Shown in pieces: positions 11,052-23,422 of a DNA stretch of 64,000 nucleotides. Source of the stretch: Lycium barbarum (taxonomy: Eukaryota; Streptophyta; Magnoliopsida; Solanales; Solanaceae). The notes under the pieces were generated by a model, which was not told the DNA's origin, ran no database searches, and saw only the letters and a list, made by a program, of their open reading frames with translations. The position numbers were made by a program, and so were the translations under genes. The stretch spans positions 61,103,800 to 61,167,799 of the forward strand of contig NC_083341.1 in assembly GCF_019175385.1 (NCBI RefSeq), in the 5' to 3' direction. Positions within the stretch are counted from its first letter, which is position 1, and the number at the start of each line of letters is the position of its first letter.

Positions 11052-12900
11052 AGATCTTGAGTCCTCCCAGGATGTGGTTACAGGTATATTGTCCGTATTT
11101 TCCCATGACGTATATGCATTGATAGATCCGGGTTCTACACTATCTTGTATTACTTCGTATATTGCTGATCGTATTGGGGTGAAACCCGAGCAATTAAACC
11201 TTTTGAGGCATCTACACCGATTGGTGATCCCGTGATAGCTAGACAAGTGCATAAAAATTGTGTAATTGTGATATGTGACTACAAGACTAAAGTTGATTTA
11301 GTTGAGCTGGAAATGCTAGACTTCGATGTGATTATGGGTATGGATTGGTTAGCCTCATGTTATGCTAATGTTGATTGCCGAGTGAAAGTAGTTCGATTTC
11401 AATTTCCGAGAGAACCCGTGCTTGAATGGAAGGGTAATACAACATATCCAAGGGGTAGGTTTATTTCCTACCTTAAGGCAAGGAAGATGATAGCTAAAGG
11501 CTATATTTATCACTTAGTCCGAGTTCATGTCACCGAAGAAAAGTCGTCAACTTTCCAATCCATTCCAATAGTGAATGAATTTCCAAATGTTTTTCCAGAT
11601 GAACTCCTAGGCCTTCCTCCGGAAAGATAGATTGACTTTGCCATTGATGTGTTGCCAAACACCCATCCTATTTCTATTCCTCCTTACCACATGGCTCCTG
11701 CAGAATTGAAAGAGCTAAAGGTACAATTAAAGGATTTACTTGAAAAAGGATTCATTAGGCCTAGTTCATCACCTTGGGGAGCACCAGTCCTATTTGCGAG
11801 GAAGAAAGATGGTTCTTTAAGGATGTGTATCAATTATAGGCAGTTGAATAAGGTGACAATAAAGAATAAATATCCTCTTCCGAGAATGATGATTTGTTTG
11901 ATCAATTACAGGGTGCCAAGTGGTTTTCCAAAATAGACCTAAGGTCAGTTTATCATTAAGTGAGAGTTAAAGAAAAAGATATTCCCAAAACCGCCTTCCG
12001 AACGAGATATGGCCATTATGAATTCCGAGTGATGTCATTTGTGTTAACTAATGCTCCGGCAGTGTTCATGAATCTGATAAATAATGTATTCAGGCATTTC
12101 TTAGATCTGTTCGTGATCGTGTTCATTGATGATATTCTGGTACATTCTCAAACAGAATCCGAGCATGCAGACCATGTACATATTGTTCTTGGAATTCTTT
12201 GGACTCGAGAATTGTACGCAAAATTTTCAAAATGCGAGTTTTGGCTAAATTCTGTGGCATTTTTGGGTCATGTTATTACAGATGATGGCATTCGAGTGAA
12301 TACTCAGAAAATCGAAGTTGTGAAAACTTGGCCAAGGCCTACAACGCCCACGAAATTTTGTAGTTTTCTGGGATTGGCAGGTTATTATAGAAGATTCGTG
12401 GAAGGGTTTTCCTCCATTTCAGCCCCATTGACGAAGCTAACCCAGAAGTCAGCTAAATTTTAGTGGAATGACGCTTGTGAACGCAGTTTCCAAAAGTTGA
12501 AGGATGGATTATTTTCAGCCCCTGTCTTGACACTCCCAGAAGGGCCAGATGGTTATGTTGTATATTATGATGCTTCTGGCGTTGGGTTAGGATGTGTATT
12601 GATGCAGCACGGTAAAGTCATTACTTATGCTTCGAGACAGATGCGGAAACATGAAAAGAACTACCCAACTCATGATCTTGAATTAGCTGCAGTTATGTAT
12701 GCATTAAAGATGTGGAGACATTACTTGTATAGTGTTCATGTTAATATCTATACAGATCACAAGAGTCTTCAATATATTTTGAAACAGAAGGAGTTAAATC
12801 TGCGGCAGAGGCGGTGGCTAGAATTATTGAAAGATTATGATGTGAGTATTTTATACCACCCAGGGAAGGCAAATGTAGTAGCTGATGCGATTAGTCGCAG
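11052..12900 (+). pseudogene. pol: pol of element B: protease, reverse transcriptase, RNase H (broken)
   Basis: Protease active site DPGS at 11125-11136, the same variant as in H. A one-base deletion near 11190 and another near 11886 shift the frame relative to H. Reverse transcriptase has [10 protein letters not shown] and FIDD at 12122-12133. RNase H has [10 protein letters not shown] (the usual Cys is Tyr), the TDHKSLQ block and NVVADAISR. Stops at 11627, 11957 and 12461 replace Glu or Gln codons of H. Confidence 0.9.
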
Positions 12901-14438
12901 ATCAATGGGTAGCCTATGTGAAGCTCCTCCGGAGAAGAAAGAGTTAATTCGTGAACTCCACCAGCTAGCTAATCTTAGAGTTCGTTTAATTGACTCAGGC
13001 AGTGAAAGAATTGGTATTAATAATCCAACTGTCTCATCCCTAGATATGGAGATGAAAGAGCGTCAATATGAAGATCCACAGTTGAGCCATTATAGAGACA
13101 CATTTCATGAAAAAGAGAAGTCTCCATTTGAAGCTTCTATAGATGGAATTCTTAGATACTGAGGCAGGATATGTGTTCCGAAAGTTGCAGAATTACGTCG
13201 TCGAATTCTAGAAGAAACTCATTATTCTCGGTATTCTATTCGTCCAGGTGCAACAAAGATGTATCATGATCTCAAGTTAATGTATTGGTGGGATGGAATG
13301 AAGAAAGACATATTAGAATTTGTAGCTCAATGTCCAGACTTTCAGCAAGTGAAAATCGAGCATCAAAAGCCAAGAGGGTTATTGCAAGCAATGGGAATCC
13401 CTACTTGGAAATGGGAAGTGATCAACATGGATTTTGTTAACGGGCTACCTCGTTCCCGAAGTAAATATGATTCCATAAGGGTGATCGTGGACAGACTCAC
13501 GAAAGCAGCTCATTTTCTTCCAGTCAGAACCACGTACTCTTAAGGAGATTATGCAAGGTTATACCTTAAGGAGATTGTACGACTTCATGGTGTCCCGGTG
13601 TCCATTATTACTGACAAAGGAGCACAATTTATAGCTAAGTTCTGGAAATCATTCCAAGAAGGTTTGGGTACTCAAATAAAGCTTAGCACGGGATTTCATC
13701 CACAAACTGATAGGAAAGACAAACGTACCATTCAGACCTTAGAGGATATGCTAAGAGCATGTGTTCTAGATTTCGGTGGTAGTTGGGATGACCACTTACC
13801 ACTTATTGAGTTTGCATACAACAATAACTACCATTCCAGTATTCAAATGGCTACGTATAAATCTTTATATGGAAGGAAGTGTAGATCCCCAATTGGGTGG
13901 TTTGAAGTAGGAGAAGTACAACTAATAGTCCCTGAGTTGATTCAACAAGCAGTGGAAAACGTCAAGGTCATCTGAGATCGATTGTTGACAGCCCAATGAC
14001 TGGGTATTCTTAAAGGTGTCGCCAATGAAAGGAGTGATGAGATTTGTTAAGAAGGGGAAGTTGAGTCCTCGATATATAGGACCTTATAAGATTGTCCGCA
14101 AGGTGGGCCAAATAGCCTATGAATTAGACTTACCCTCTGAACTTGAATCAGCCCATCCAGTTTTTCATGTCTTAATGCTCCGTAAGTGTGTGGGAGATCC
14201 TACGAGGATTGTTCCAGTGGATGATGTTCAAGTGACAGAAAGGTTGGCTTATGAAAAAATACCTGTTGCCATACTAGATAGACAAGTACGGAGACTTAGA
14301 AATAAAGAAGTAGCCTCAGTTAAGGTCTTATGGAGAAATAACAACCGAGAATACATGACTTGGGAAGCGGAAGAGAATATGAAGTCCAAGTACCCACACT
14401 TATTTCATCCCCCGGAAGAGATCCAAGATGAAACATAA
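12901..14438 (+). pseudogene. Integrase with chromodomain-like C-terminus of element B (broken)
   Basis: The HHCC region (PGATKMYHDLKLMYWWDGM, AQCPDFQQ) has Phe in place of the second Cys. In the core, MDFVNGLP and SIITDKG keep the first two Asp. The block that normally reads QSE is RKDKRTIQ, so the catalytic Glu is Lys. After a stop near 13973 a clean frame from 14016 carries the GPY/F-type region (SPMKGVMRFVKKGKLSPRYI) and AILDRQVRRLRNKEVASVK, then a chromodomain-like end (TWEAEENMKSKYPHLF). This tail supports a chromovirus of the Tekay/Del group. Confidence 0.9.
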
Positions 14439-14652
14439 GGATTATGAGGTATGTATGTTTTCTTTTTGTGCATATGGGTCGTGTGTGGCCAAACTATATT
14501 GCTATTATGTTGTGGCTCTGTGAGGCATTGTTATTATGGGCTGTTGTGACAGGATGGTAGTGCCATGCTACAGGGGAAACTTTGGCGAAATTTTCGTAGA
14601 ATTTCCGAGAACTTAACATTCGAGGACGAATGTTCTAAAAGGGGGGGAAGAA
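14439..14652 (+). other. 3' untranslated region and polypurine tract of element B
   Basis: Non-coding stretch after pol. It holds the near-palindrome ACATTCGAGGACGAATGT at 14617-14634, then AAAAGGGGGGGGAAG ending just before the LTR, the priming site for plus-strand DNA synthesis. A related layout precedes the 3' LTRs of D (40890-40928) and A (5841-5870). Confidence 0.88.
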
Positions 14653-17096
14653 TATTACACCTCAAAATTTTTTTCGTTAATGTACAGTGGATAGATTAAC
14701 GAAGCGTACGAAGTATACGATGTCTCAATAACAAGAAATAGCAGTTGATGACCCTAATTGAGATTTCAAAGACATTCGAGGCAAGGGAAGAAAGTTTGCC
14801 AAGAAAGGCAAGGTATACGTTATGTATCGGAAAAGATTTATGAGTAACAAATTAATGGTGACTTAATGATGTCTTGGATAATATTTATAATGTCTCTTAG
14901 ATTGTTAATGAGTTGTTAAACAAGTGTTAAGAAGGTTCCATAAGGATTGGAGATCAAATGAGTCGACGAGAACAAATTTCGGAAAGCTGGACAATATACG
15001 GACCAACATACGGACCGTATAAAACATACTGGCCGTACGTTAGGCCGTATGTTCTGCCTAGAATGGCAGCCCTCACTGGACCAAAGATATGGCCAGACAT
15101 ACGGTCCATATAAAAGATACGGACCATATGTTGGTCCGTAACACCGAGTCGGGACAAATTTTAAAATTGATATAAGGGACCTTAACCTCATTTATTTCAT
15201 TTCATTTTCTCACTCCACTTCAAGAACTCTCTAGAAAGCTCTCCATATTTCTTCCATAAGAACTCAAGAGAAATTTATGATCAACTTCATGAAACCAGGG
15301 AAATCAAGTGTAAGAAACTCATTAGAGTTCATCCAAGTCAAGAAATCCCATTGGAAGTGAACTAGGGTTTTGGCTCAAGTGAAGTATTTCCACTCAAGGC
15401 TCATTCCCACACTATCCAAGGTAAGTTTTATGATCACTCCATGTTGTTTAAGGTATTGAGAGGCTGAAATACTTGGATTGTAGAAGGAGATAGGAAATGG
15501 GTCATGAATATGAGAATAGTGGCATTTTTGAGTAGTAATTTGAAATGAGTCATGATTGTTTATATGTTGTGACTATAAGTATGTTATAAATGACATTAAG
15601 GACATGGGATAAGCATTATATGTGAGAAAACATACTAGTGTACTACGACCATGATTAAGGATCAATTGAAGTGAAATTGTGAAATGTGGATAATGTAGGT
15701 GTATGAAGATTGTTGCTTGTGGTGTTGTGAATGTAATTATAGATGTTTGGGAGTTGATATGTAATATGGGGAAAGTTGAATAAACAAAGCAAATACTGCC
15801 CAATTTTCTCTAGCTTTAATTGAGCATGTTCATGTAATCGATTAGCTAACGATAATACGAACTCTCTTGAAGGTAGAAACGTGAGATTTGAAGGAGAACG
15901 ATCAAGCGATAGAATAGCTAAATGAAAAGGTATGTAAGGCTAGTACTTTCCTTTCTAAGGCATAACTCCAATGGCATGAATTCTCCTATTTTCCCATGAC
16001 TTTCTTACATTCCGGTAATTATGAGTCTGTGATTATATAGAGCTTGGTAGAGAAACGAGATATGTTATGAGCATGATAGTGATGATAATGAGTTAAGTCT
16101 AAAGATCCTCAAGCTAATGATTCTAACTATGATCCATTGATGTTGTTCATTGTATACACTTACCTTATATGCCAATTCCTTCAAGGTGAGCCAAAATGCT
16201 TATGAATGCTCCATAACGGAATCGGGGGTTCACGACCTTATGTCACCCTGATAAAGTATAGTTGTCTTTGAGTCTCTATGCATGCATTATGATGAGTAAA
16301 TTTGGATGACATTACACCGCGCCTATATGGCCGAGCAGACACTGCTAAGGCGGGTAGCGTATACACCATGTCTAGATGGCATAGGTAGACACCACTAGTG
16401 GGCTGCATGAGATGGTTACCCCGGACACGGGAGGCCTGGACGTGGGCTAATGATGATCACTCCGTACCTATATGGTCGGGCAGCTTATACATATATATGC
16501 ATACATGATATGATGACGTTGTTTATGAAGTAAGTCAGCATGTGTTATTCCTATTAAGACTGACAGTCAGTTACAGATTGTTCTTCATTTAATATCCCCT
16601 CCTGTTTCATTGATGTATTATTGTTGTTTATGCCTTACATACCTAGTACAATATTCGTACTGGCGTCCTTTTCTTTGGACGCTGTTCTCATGCCCACAGG
16701 TAGACAGGGAGGTGATCCAGATTCATAGGAGCTATCAGCAGACTTTGAGAGCACTCCATTGTTTCGGAGGTGCCATTGCTTATTATTTTGTGTGCATACT
16801 TTTGGGCACGACGGGGTCCTGTCCCGTCCATATGTCTAGTACTCTAGTAGTGGCTCGTAGATACGTATGTATGGGTAGTATGGTCTCACGATGTCCTTAT
16901 GGTATGTATATTATTTTGATAGCCGAAGGGCTTCTGTACATAAAGGTAAATATGTTTCAAAATGGAAATGGTTTTCCTATGATTATTAGTATGAGAATAA
17001 TGAATGAACGCAGGATGAGTACGATGAGTAATAGTATGAGTGGTGCTCGGTGGTTAGTTCTGGGTACCCGTCATGGCCCCTAGTTGGGTCGTGACA
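14653..17096 (+). repeat. 3' LTR of element B
   Basis: Begins TATTACACC (the TG is mutated to TA) and ends GTCGTGACA. It carries the U3 inverted repeat, a TATA-like box near 15169 and the U5 hairpin at 16643-16662. It contains about 463 bp (15341-15803) not found in the 5' LTR; this stretch is AT-rich, has a GGTAAG splice-donor-like site at 15419, and shows no gene. Confidence 0.93.
14997..15140 (+). repeat. U3 inverted repeat in the 3' LTR of element B
   Basis: Arms 14997-15020 and 15117-15140 correspond to the arms in the 5' LTR, with one further substitution in the right arm. Retained in both LTRs, so it was present when the element inserted. Confidence 0.85.
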
Positions 17097-17101
17097 ATCA
17101 G
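17097..17101. repeat. Target site duplication of element B, right copy (ATCAG)
   Basis: Follows the terminal TGACA of the 3' LTR at 17096 and matches 7495-7499. Confidence 0.95.
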
Positions 17102-18452
17102 CCACCACATTGGCCTTCCCGGGATGATACAAAATAGAGATGTCATAGTCCTTCAGGAGCTCCATCCATCGACGCTGCTTGGAATTAAGATCTCTCTGGG
17201 TAAACACATGCTGAAGGCTACGTTGATCGATGAAAACCTCACAATGGACACTTCACAAATAATGCCTCTACAACTTCAGAGCGAAGATTACGGCCAATAA
17301 CTCCAAATCATGGGTAGGGTAAATCTTTTCATGAACTTTCCACTGATGGGAAGCATAAGCTATCACTCTATCCTGCTGCATCAACAGCGCACCCAAGCCC
17401 ATACGGGAGGCATCACAATAGACAGCAAAATCCTCACCTTCCACAGGTAAGGCTAAGATCGGGGTTGTAGCCAAAAGAAGCTTGAGCTTTTGAAAGCTTT
17501 CCTCGCAATCATCTGTCCATTGGAAGGGAATATCTTTCTGGGTCAATCTGGTCAAAGATGTAGCAATGGCAGCAAAACCCTTCACAAAGCAATGGTAATA
17601 ACTGGCCAAACCCACAAAGCTACGCCTCGCCCAACCTCTCATACCCTCAATCTTTTGTAGATCAACCATAATCCTATCCTTAGACACCGCATGGCCCAAG
17701 AATGCTACAAGCGCCAATCAGAACTCACACTTAGAAAATTTAGCAAATAGGCTATGTTTCTTCAACAACCCAAGAACAGTACGGAGATGGCTCTCATGCT
17801 CCTCTCTACTCTTGGAATACACCAAGATGTCATCAATAAATACAATCACAAAGGAATCAAGGAACGGCCTAAAGATTCCATTAATCAAAGTCATAAATGC
17901 AGCCGGGGTATTGTTAAGCCCGAAAGACATCACTGGAAACTCATAGTGGCCATATCTCGTCCGAAAGGCTATCTTCGGAATATCCTCTGCCCTGATCTTC
18001 AACTGGTGATAGCCAGAATACAAATCAATCTTCAAAAACACCGAAGCACCCTGAAGCTGGTCAAATAGATCATCAATACGAGGCATAGGGTAATTGTTTC
18101 GAATAGTGACCTTGTTCAACTTGCGGTAATCAATACACATCCTTAAAGTCCCATCTTTCTACTTCACAAATAACATAGGATCACCCCAAGGGGAGACGCT
18201 AGGTCTAATGAACCCCTTGCTCAATAAATCCTGCAATTGTTCCTTAAGATCCCTCAACTCGCAGGTGCCATCCAATATGGTGGGAGGGAAATAAGACGAG
18301 TGCCCGGGTCCAAGCCGATACAAAAATCAATGTCGCGATCGGGTGGCATACCCAGAAAATCCGACGGGAATACCTTCGTGAACTCCTCACAATAGGGATA
18401 GACTCAAGGGGTGGAGATACAATAGTCGTATCACGAACATGCTCCAAATACG
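17097..18452 (-). pseudogene. pol: RNase H and reverse transcriptase of element A (broken)
   Basis: Minus-strand RT from about 18380 to 17718 with [10 protein letters not shown], the SFGLNNTP block and the catalytic FIDD at 17829-17840. RNase H follows with [10 protein letters not shown], the [14 protein letters not shown] block and NVVAD, where element B interrupts it at 17097. A stop replaces a Lys near 18160, and there are frame changes at about 17717 and 17270. The rest of this polyprotein resumes at 7499. Confidence 0.88.
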
Positions 18453-18890
18453 CTAAACACCCCTACTGAATAACTTCTTCGCCCAAAGGAAGGAAATGAT
18501 CTTCTTTAGGGCGGGACTAGGAGTACCTCTCCACTTAAGCCTAGGAATGCCCGACATGGTTGAGGTGACTGTCTTAGCGTGACAGTCCAATGTCGCATGA
18601 TAGGGAAAAATCCAGGCCATACCCAATATAATATCAAAGTCCACTATATCAAGAATCATAAAATTTACCCAAGTGTCGTACCCTATAAAAGTAACCAAAC
18701 AAGATCGGTAGACTCGATCAACAACCACATAATCTCCGATCGGAGTAGACACATAAACATGTATATCTATGTTATCACAAGGAAAATCCCTACCAACGGC
18801 ATTAAATGCAGATACATACGAAAAAAAGTAGATCCAGAATCAAATAACACAGATGCTGCTCTATGACAGACAAAAATGATACCAGAGATC
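18453..18890 (-). pseudogene. Protease of element A (broken)
   Basis: The aspartic protease active site DSGS lies at 18830-18841 inside VLFDSGSTFF. Downstream, the DFDIILGMAWI block and LDCHAKTVT are typical of this lineage. A frame change occurs around 18755-18780 between the active site and the second part. Confidence 0.85.
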
Positions 18891-20395
18891 ACAGCATTTG
18901 AGGCCTCTGCCTCGGGCCTACCAGAAAATGAGTAAAAGTAGGCTCCACCATGCCCAGTATGAATCCCCCTCTCACACTCTGAGTACCACCTCTAGCTGGC
19001 TGGGACCCATCTCTAGAACCATAAGAAGCACCGCGGCCTGACTGAGCACCGCCTCTCAGAGAAGTCCCACCTTGACTACCAGAGGATACAGGAGTCCTCG
19101 GCGGCTGATGATCCCGCCTAGGTCGGGGAAATATTCTAGCAACATGCCCAACCTCTCCACAAGAGTAACAGGTAAGAGAAGTCGAGTACTGAAACACGGA
19201 AGCTAAAGACTCGGATGAAGCAGCCCTATCCACTGGTCTGGAGAACGAACTCTGAGGAGCTCTCTGCCTAGGTGGCTTACTAGAGGAAGCCGGTAACACT
19301 GAATGCACGGGACGACCGGAATAGGGCTGAGGTGGCCTAAAAAACTCACAGGCGGCCCTCGTACCAGAACCCCCAAAACTGCTAGTCTGACGTGGCCTCT
19401 TGTCACCACCACCAAAAGCAAGGGCCTTAGCGCCCTCAACCATATAAACATGCTCAATAATGGACTTGAAGAAAAGCCCTCATAGACTCCATTTGAAGAC
19501 AAGGAATCTGTAGAGAGCCCACTAGTCCTCCAATAAAGCGCATGATCCTATCGTCCTCGGTAGGGATCAACAGAGTAGAATAACAGGCCAAATAGAGGAA
19601 ACGGGTCACATAGGACTCCAAGGACATGCCCCTCTACTCAAAGTGTAAAAACTACTCCCTACGGGCCTCTCTCAAAGACCGGGGCACATACTTCTCAAAG
19701 AAGGCCCGATAGAACTGAGTCCAAGTCAAAGGAGGAGAACCCTCTGGTCTGCACGCTACGAAATACCTTCACCACATCTTCACGTCGCTGCGAAACTGAT
19801 AGGACACATAATCAATATCGTGGGTCCCCACTATCCCCCATACGGTGCAGCAACTCACGCTTATCAAGAATAAACTCATAGGCATCCTAGGAAGAAGTAC
19901 CAAAGAACCTCGGTGGCTCTAACTTCCTGAATCTCCCCACCAGGTCCTAATCAGCAGTCATAATGGTGCCCTCCATGGGCCTAGTATCCTCACCAGGGGT
20001 GGGTATCGCATCAATGCGAGGAGCTATAGCTGCTGCGGGATGTGCTTCCCGTGTAGGCCCCTGCTTAGGGATTTGCGCCTCACCCCTAGTCTGTGAACCC
20101 TCGTTGGGAGTAGTAACACTGGCGGCCTCCTGTTGGGCATCACGTTGAAGTAGAATCCTGGCTATAGTGTCATATATGGCCTGGTCAGAAGTAACCTCAG
20201 GCTGTGTCTGTGCTAGAGCCACACCATCCTCTGTGGCCTGTCTCTACCCGGCTGATACTCTAGCTCGGGAGATGGAGACCTCTCTCGTCGCTGGCCCCTA
20301 CTGCGTTCTCTGGCTGTAGCACGATCTCGAGTACTAGCCGTAGCTGTGGGCTCTGGTATCTGACCTCGGGCCATAGTAGCTCGAGTTCTGACCAT
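18891..20395 (-). pseudogene. gag: gag of element A (broken)
   Basis: The start ATG at 20395 opens MVRTRATMARGQIPEP. The N-terminal part runs to about 19947. The central capsid part (19947-19443) has many stops but keeps family-like stretches. The C-terminal part (19443-18891) is rich in Gly, Ser, Arg and Gln and carries a zinc knuckle CYSCGEVGHVARIF at about 19130-19175, with the last Cys changed to Phe. Confidence 0.8.
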
Positions 20396-20587
20396 CGGTG
20401 TAAGAGAGACAAGAGTCAAATACCAATTTGAATAAAGTAGCATGACGGGAAGAAAGGAGGTGAGATTTTTGAAATATTCTATAGCCTCCCGCAGATATGT
20501 ACGGAGCTTATCGTACCGATCCGCGAGACTCTACTAGATACATTTTTGTATTAAAGATCGAGTAACCTACGACTCTGATACTAATTC
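20396..20587 (-). other. Leader and Met-tRNA primer site of element A
   Basis: On the minus strand the LTR end TCGTGACA at 20588 is followed by GAAT and then TAGTATCAGAGTCG, a lightly decayed initiator-Met primer site (about 20570-20583). The rest is leader up to the gag ATG. Confidence 0.8.
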
Positions 20588-23087
20588 TGTCACGACCCAT
20601 TTATCCTAGACCTTGCGGGCACTTACCTTTCCACCTTGCTAAGTGAACCATCACCCAACAATGAACCAATACATAAAAGGATGAAAATTAAGTAACGGAA
20701 TAGAATAAATACGGAAGACAATAAACACCCCAGGGTCTAGTCTGAATAATACAAGAGCATCTAAGGGGAATAATACAATCTGGAATACTAATACAGAAAA
20801 TGTCTATGTCTCAAAAATAAATAGGACATATGATAAGAATGTCTTCAAGGTCAGCGGATGACCATGCTCACCCTGGAAACCTGAGAGAAAGCTGAATGCG
20901 TCTATCAACCACGGGTCACGGAAGTTGATCCGACTTGATAGTCTGTATTCATAAAAGAATGCAGCAAGTGCAGGGCAGTACAAACAATAGTACAGGTAGG
21001 CATCATTGGCCGACTAAGCATAGCTAACACAATTCAGATAATAAAGTAGACAAGCAAATCAACCTACCAAGCATAAGACAATATAATCACAACTGACTAT
21101 CCATCATCGCCTATTTAGGCATCTAATCCTAAATATGGTAAGTCTGAATATATCCGATCCAATCCAGCACCACAATCCAATCATCAAACATCTCAATCAA
21201 ATCATAATGCAATGCAATGCCATGCAAATGAGGTGTACACATGTACTTCGGACGGAAATATTGATGTCTCAGCAGCCTAACCTAGCGTGGCTCGCGGAGT
21301 CTAAGTGCCACCTATCCCGGATCTTTGCCCAACAGACAGACGGGACCCCAGATCTTTGCCCACGGGGGGTTCTCACCGGCACCACCCTGGGGGACCCACA
21401 GAGTCCATGCACTAACAATGATTCTAGAATATCATCGGAATCAGCCATGCAACAATGATGCCGGAATAGATCATCGGACATTGGCCATCTCACAATCACT
21501 CAAATAAAAGAGTCTGTCAAATATCAGTTTCACACAATCAATGATTCTGGAATTAAACCTTGGACATCGGCCTTCTCACAATCACTCAAGTAAAAGAGTT
21601 TGTCAAATATCAGTTTCACACAATCAATGATACTGAATCATCACTGGATATCGGCCATGTATCATAAATGAGTGAAAATGCGTACAATGCGTGTATCAAC
21701 ATCAACAATCAAGTCCAGTATCACAAGTACCAACAATGGAGTACGCCAACAATGTATCACATCAAAATACCAACAGTGGGTATGCCAACAATATATCAAT
21801 ATCAAAATACCAATAGTGGGTACGCCAACAATATATCAATATCACAATACCAATAGTGGGTATGCTAACAATATAGCCAAATCATGATGAATAACAGGAT
21901 CTAATATCTACCAACAACTTATGGCTTCAAGCTAATACAATAGAACAGTCAAGCACAACACAATGGGGTGGCTAGTCCCAACACACAACGGGGCCTAGCC
22001 TAAGGCAATATCCAACCCAACTTCATACCCGAAGGTTCACATACTGTCTCTGACAATATAATCTAAATATGTGCTTCGCTATACGAAGTCTCACCAAGGG
22101 TAAGTCATAACCTACCTGGATGGCTGAACCACAAGACCAACAACTCACTCATTTGCCCTGCCTTTTCGCTGAACCTCAGAACCAAAGTAGTCCAAGCATA
22201 ATCGAATTCTATATTAGAAATCATAAAGAATGATACTAATATTGCCATAATTCAAATAGGTCAATTCCTAACCCTAGAAATTGAGGGAAACATGCCCACA
22301 AAGGAAAAAAAAAAAAAAAAGGAAAATCGGAAGCAAAATACCAAATTAAGTACTAGTTGATCACAACCCAACCACTAATTGTTCATTTAACTCAAGGATT
22401 TGCCTAATTTATGATTTCAAGCAAAACCCCCAAATTAGGTATAACCCCTAAGGCTTTGATTCTGAAATTCAACGCTAAAAGTGGAAGATAAATGATTGAT
22501 AAGCTTAGATTATCCAATATCTAACATAAATCACCAATTTATCATTAATAAGCCTAGGGACAATGTTCTTCCAAGACCCTCTTTCAACTCTCATCACCAA
22601 GGGTTTATTAAGGAAAACGGGGAATCTAACATGATTATGGTTAAATGAAGAGTGAAGAAATAAGCAAGATTTACCTCCAAGATTCTCGTCCCAATATCCT
22701 TAAAAACAGTTCCCTCCAACTCAAATATCGAAATGAGACATAATAAGGGTCAACCCCCGATGCCTTAATTCCAATTTTCCAACCCAAGTCCCGAAACTCA
22801 TGCAAGTGCATTGGGAAATGAACAAAATACACACCCAAGTACTAAATGACCATCTGAACCTCTCAGAATTGATGGAATTCCGAAAAGGGCCCGTTTACCC
22901 TAAAGTAAACTTCGGGTCAAACATTTTTCACTTTAAGCCTATATTTTCCAAAAGTTGCCCGAATTCGGTCCAGACACCTCGGGATGCATGTCAACGGTCC
23001 CCTCGAGTCAAAAGTGTGCTAATCATGGCTTGAAAATAGGAAAAAAAAAATACCGAAATGACTATAACGACCAGACGGGGCATTACA
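20588..23087 (-). repeat. 5' LTR of element A
   Basis: The plus strand starts TGTCACGACC and ends GCATTACA, which on the minus strand is TGTAATGCCC to GGTCGTGACA. It includes a poly-A run near 22305-22320 and tandem GGGTATGCCAACA-type blocks at 21770-21880. Near 22745 it lacks about 345 bp present in the 3' LTR. Inserted in the 3' LTR of element G at 23087/23088. Confidence 0.88.
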
Positions 23088-23422
23088 TCATGCAATTATG
23101 CAAAATTAAAGTTTAAGGGATGAAATGGTTAATTATTTAAATTACTCAAATTCCTTGAATTTAAGGAATAAATTATAACTGATTATTATGTTTAAACAAA
23201 ATGACCTCTTTTCTTTGATTAAATCTAATAAATATCTCATAAATGTCATAAAAATACCAATTAATTTCTAAATAATTTTTGATGTCATGAAAAATCTTTT
23301 TCACCAATTTAAAGGAGTAAAATTGTTTAAACCCTTCAAGGTGGATAGCTCATTTTATTTATTATCTAGGACTTTGAGTGATTAAAATAAATTATGGGAG
23401 GTCAAAAATTAGGTGTCAACAA
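23088..23422 (-). repeat. Start of the 3' LTR of element G (cut by element A)
   Basis: The minus strand begins TGTTGACACCTAATTTT at 23422, almost the same as the beginning of element C (TGTTGACACCCAATTTT). A purine-rich tract (AGAAAGGGCAGT) lies immediately upstream on the minus strand. The LTR is broken off at 23088 by element A. Confidence 0.8.

Larger units (their letters stand above)
7500..17096 (+). mobile_element. Element B: structurally complete Tekay-like Ty3/gypsy retrotransposon
   Basis: 9,597 bp with two LTRs (7500-9485 and 14653-17096), primer site, gag, protease, RT, RNase H, integrase with chromodomain-like tail and a polypurine tract. It is flanked by ATCAG on both sides. It is the only element here with both LTRs, both duplications and a full domain set. 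It is not coding-competent: there are many stops, several frameshifts, and the catalytic Glu of integrase is replaced. It is inserted in the opposite orientation inside element A. Confidence 0.95.
3893..23087 (-). mobile_element. Element A: Tekay-like Ty3/gypsy retrotransposon, interrupted by element B
   Basis: Reading on the minus strand: 5' LTR 20588-23087, Met primer site, gag, protease, RT, RNase H down to 17097, then integrase from 7499 to about 5870, and a 3' LTR 3893-5840. The two halves are separated by element B with the ATCAG duplication. Its gag and LTR differ clearly from H/B, so it is a separate family of the same lineage. The outer end of the 3' LTR is missing (about 840 bp compared with the other LTR). 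All frames carry stops or frameshifts. Confidence 0.9.

Noticed and set aside
15341..15803. A separate small transposon in the 3' LTR of B
   Set aside because: No terminal repeats or target duplication are seen at its edges; deletion from the 5' LTR is simpler.
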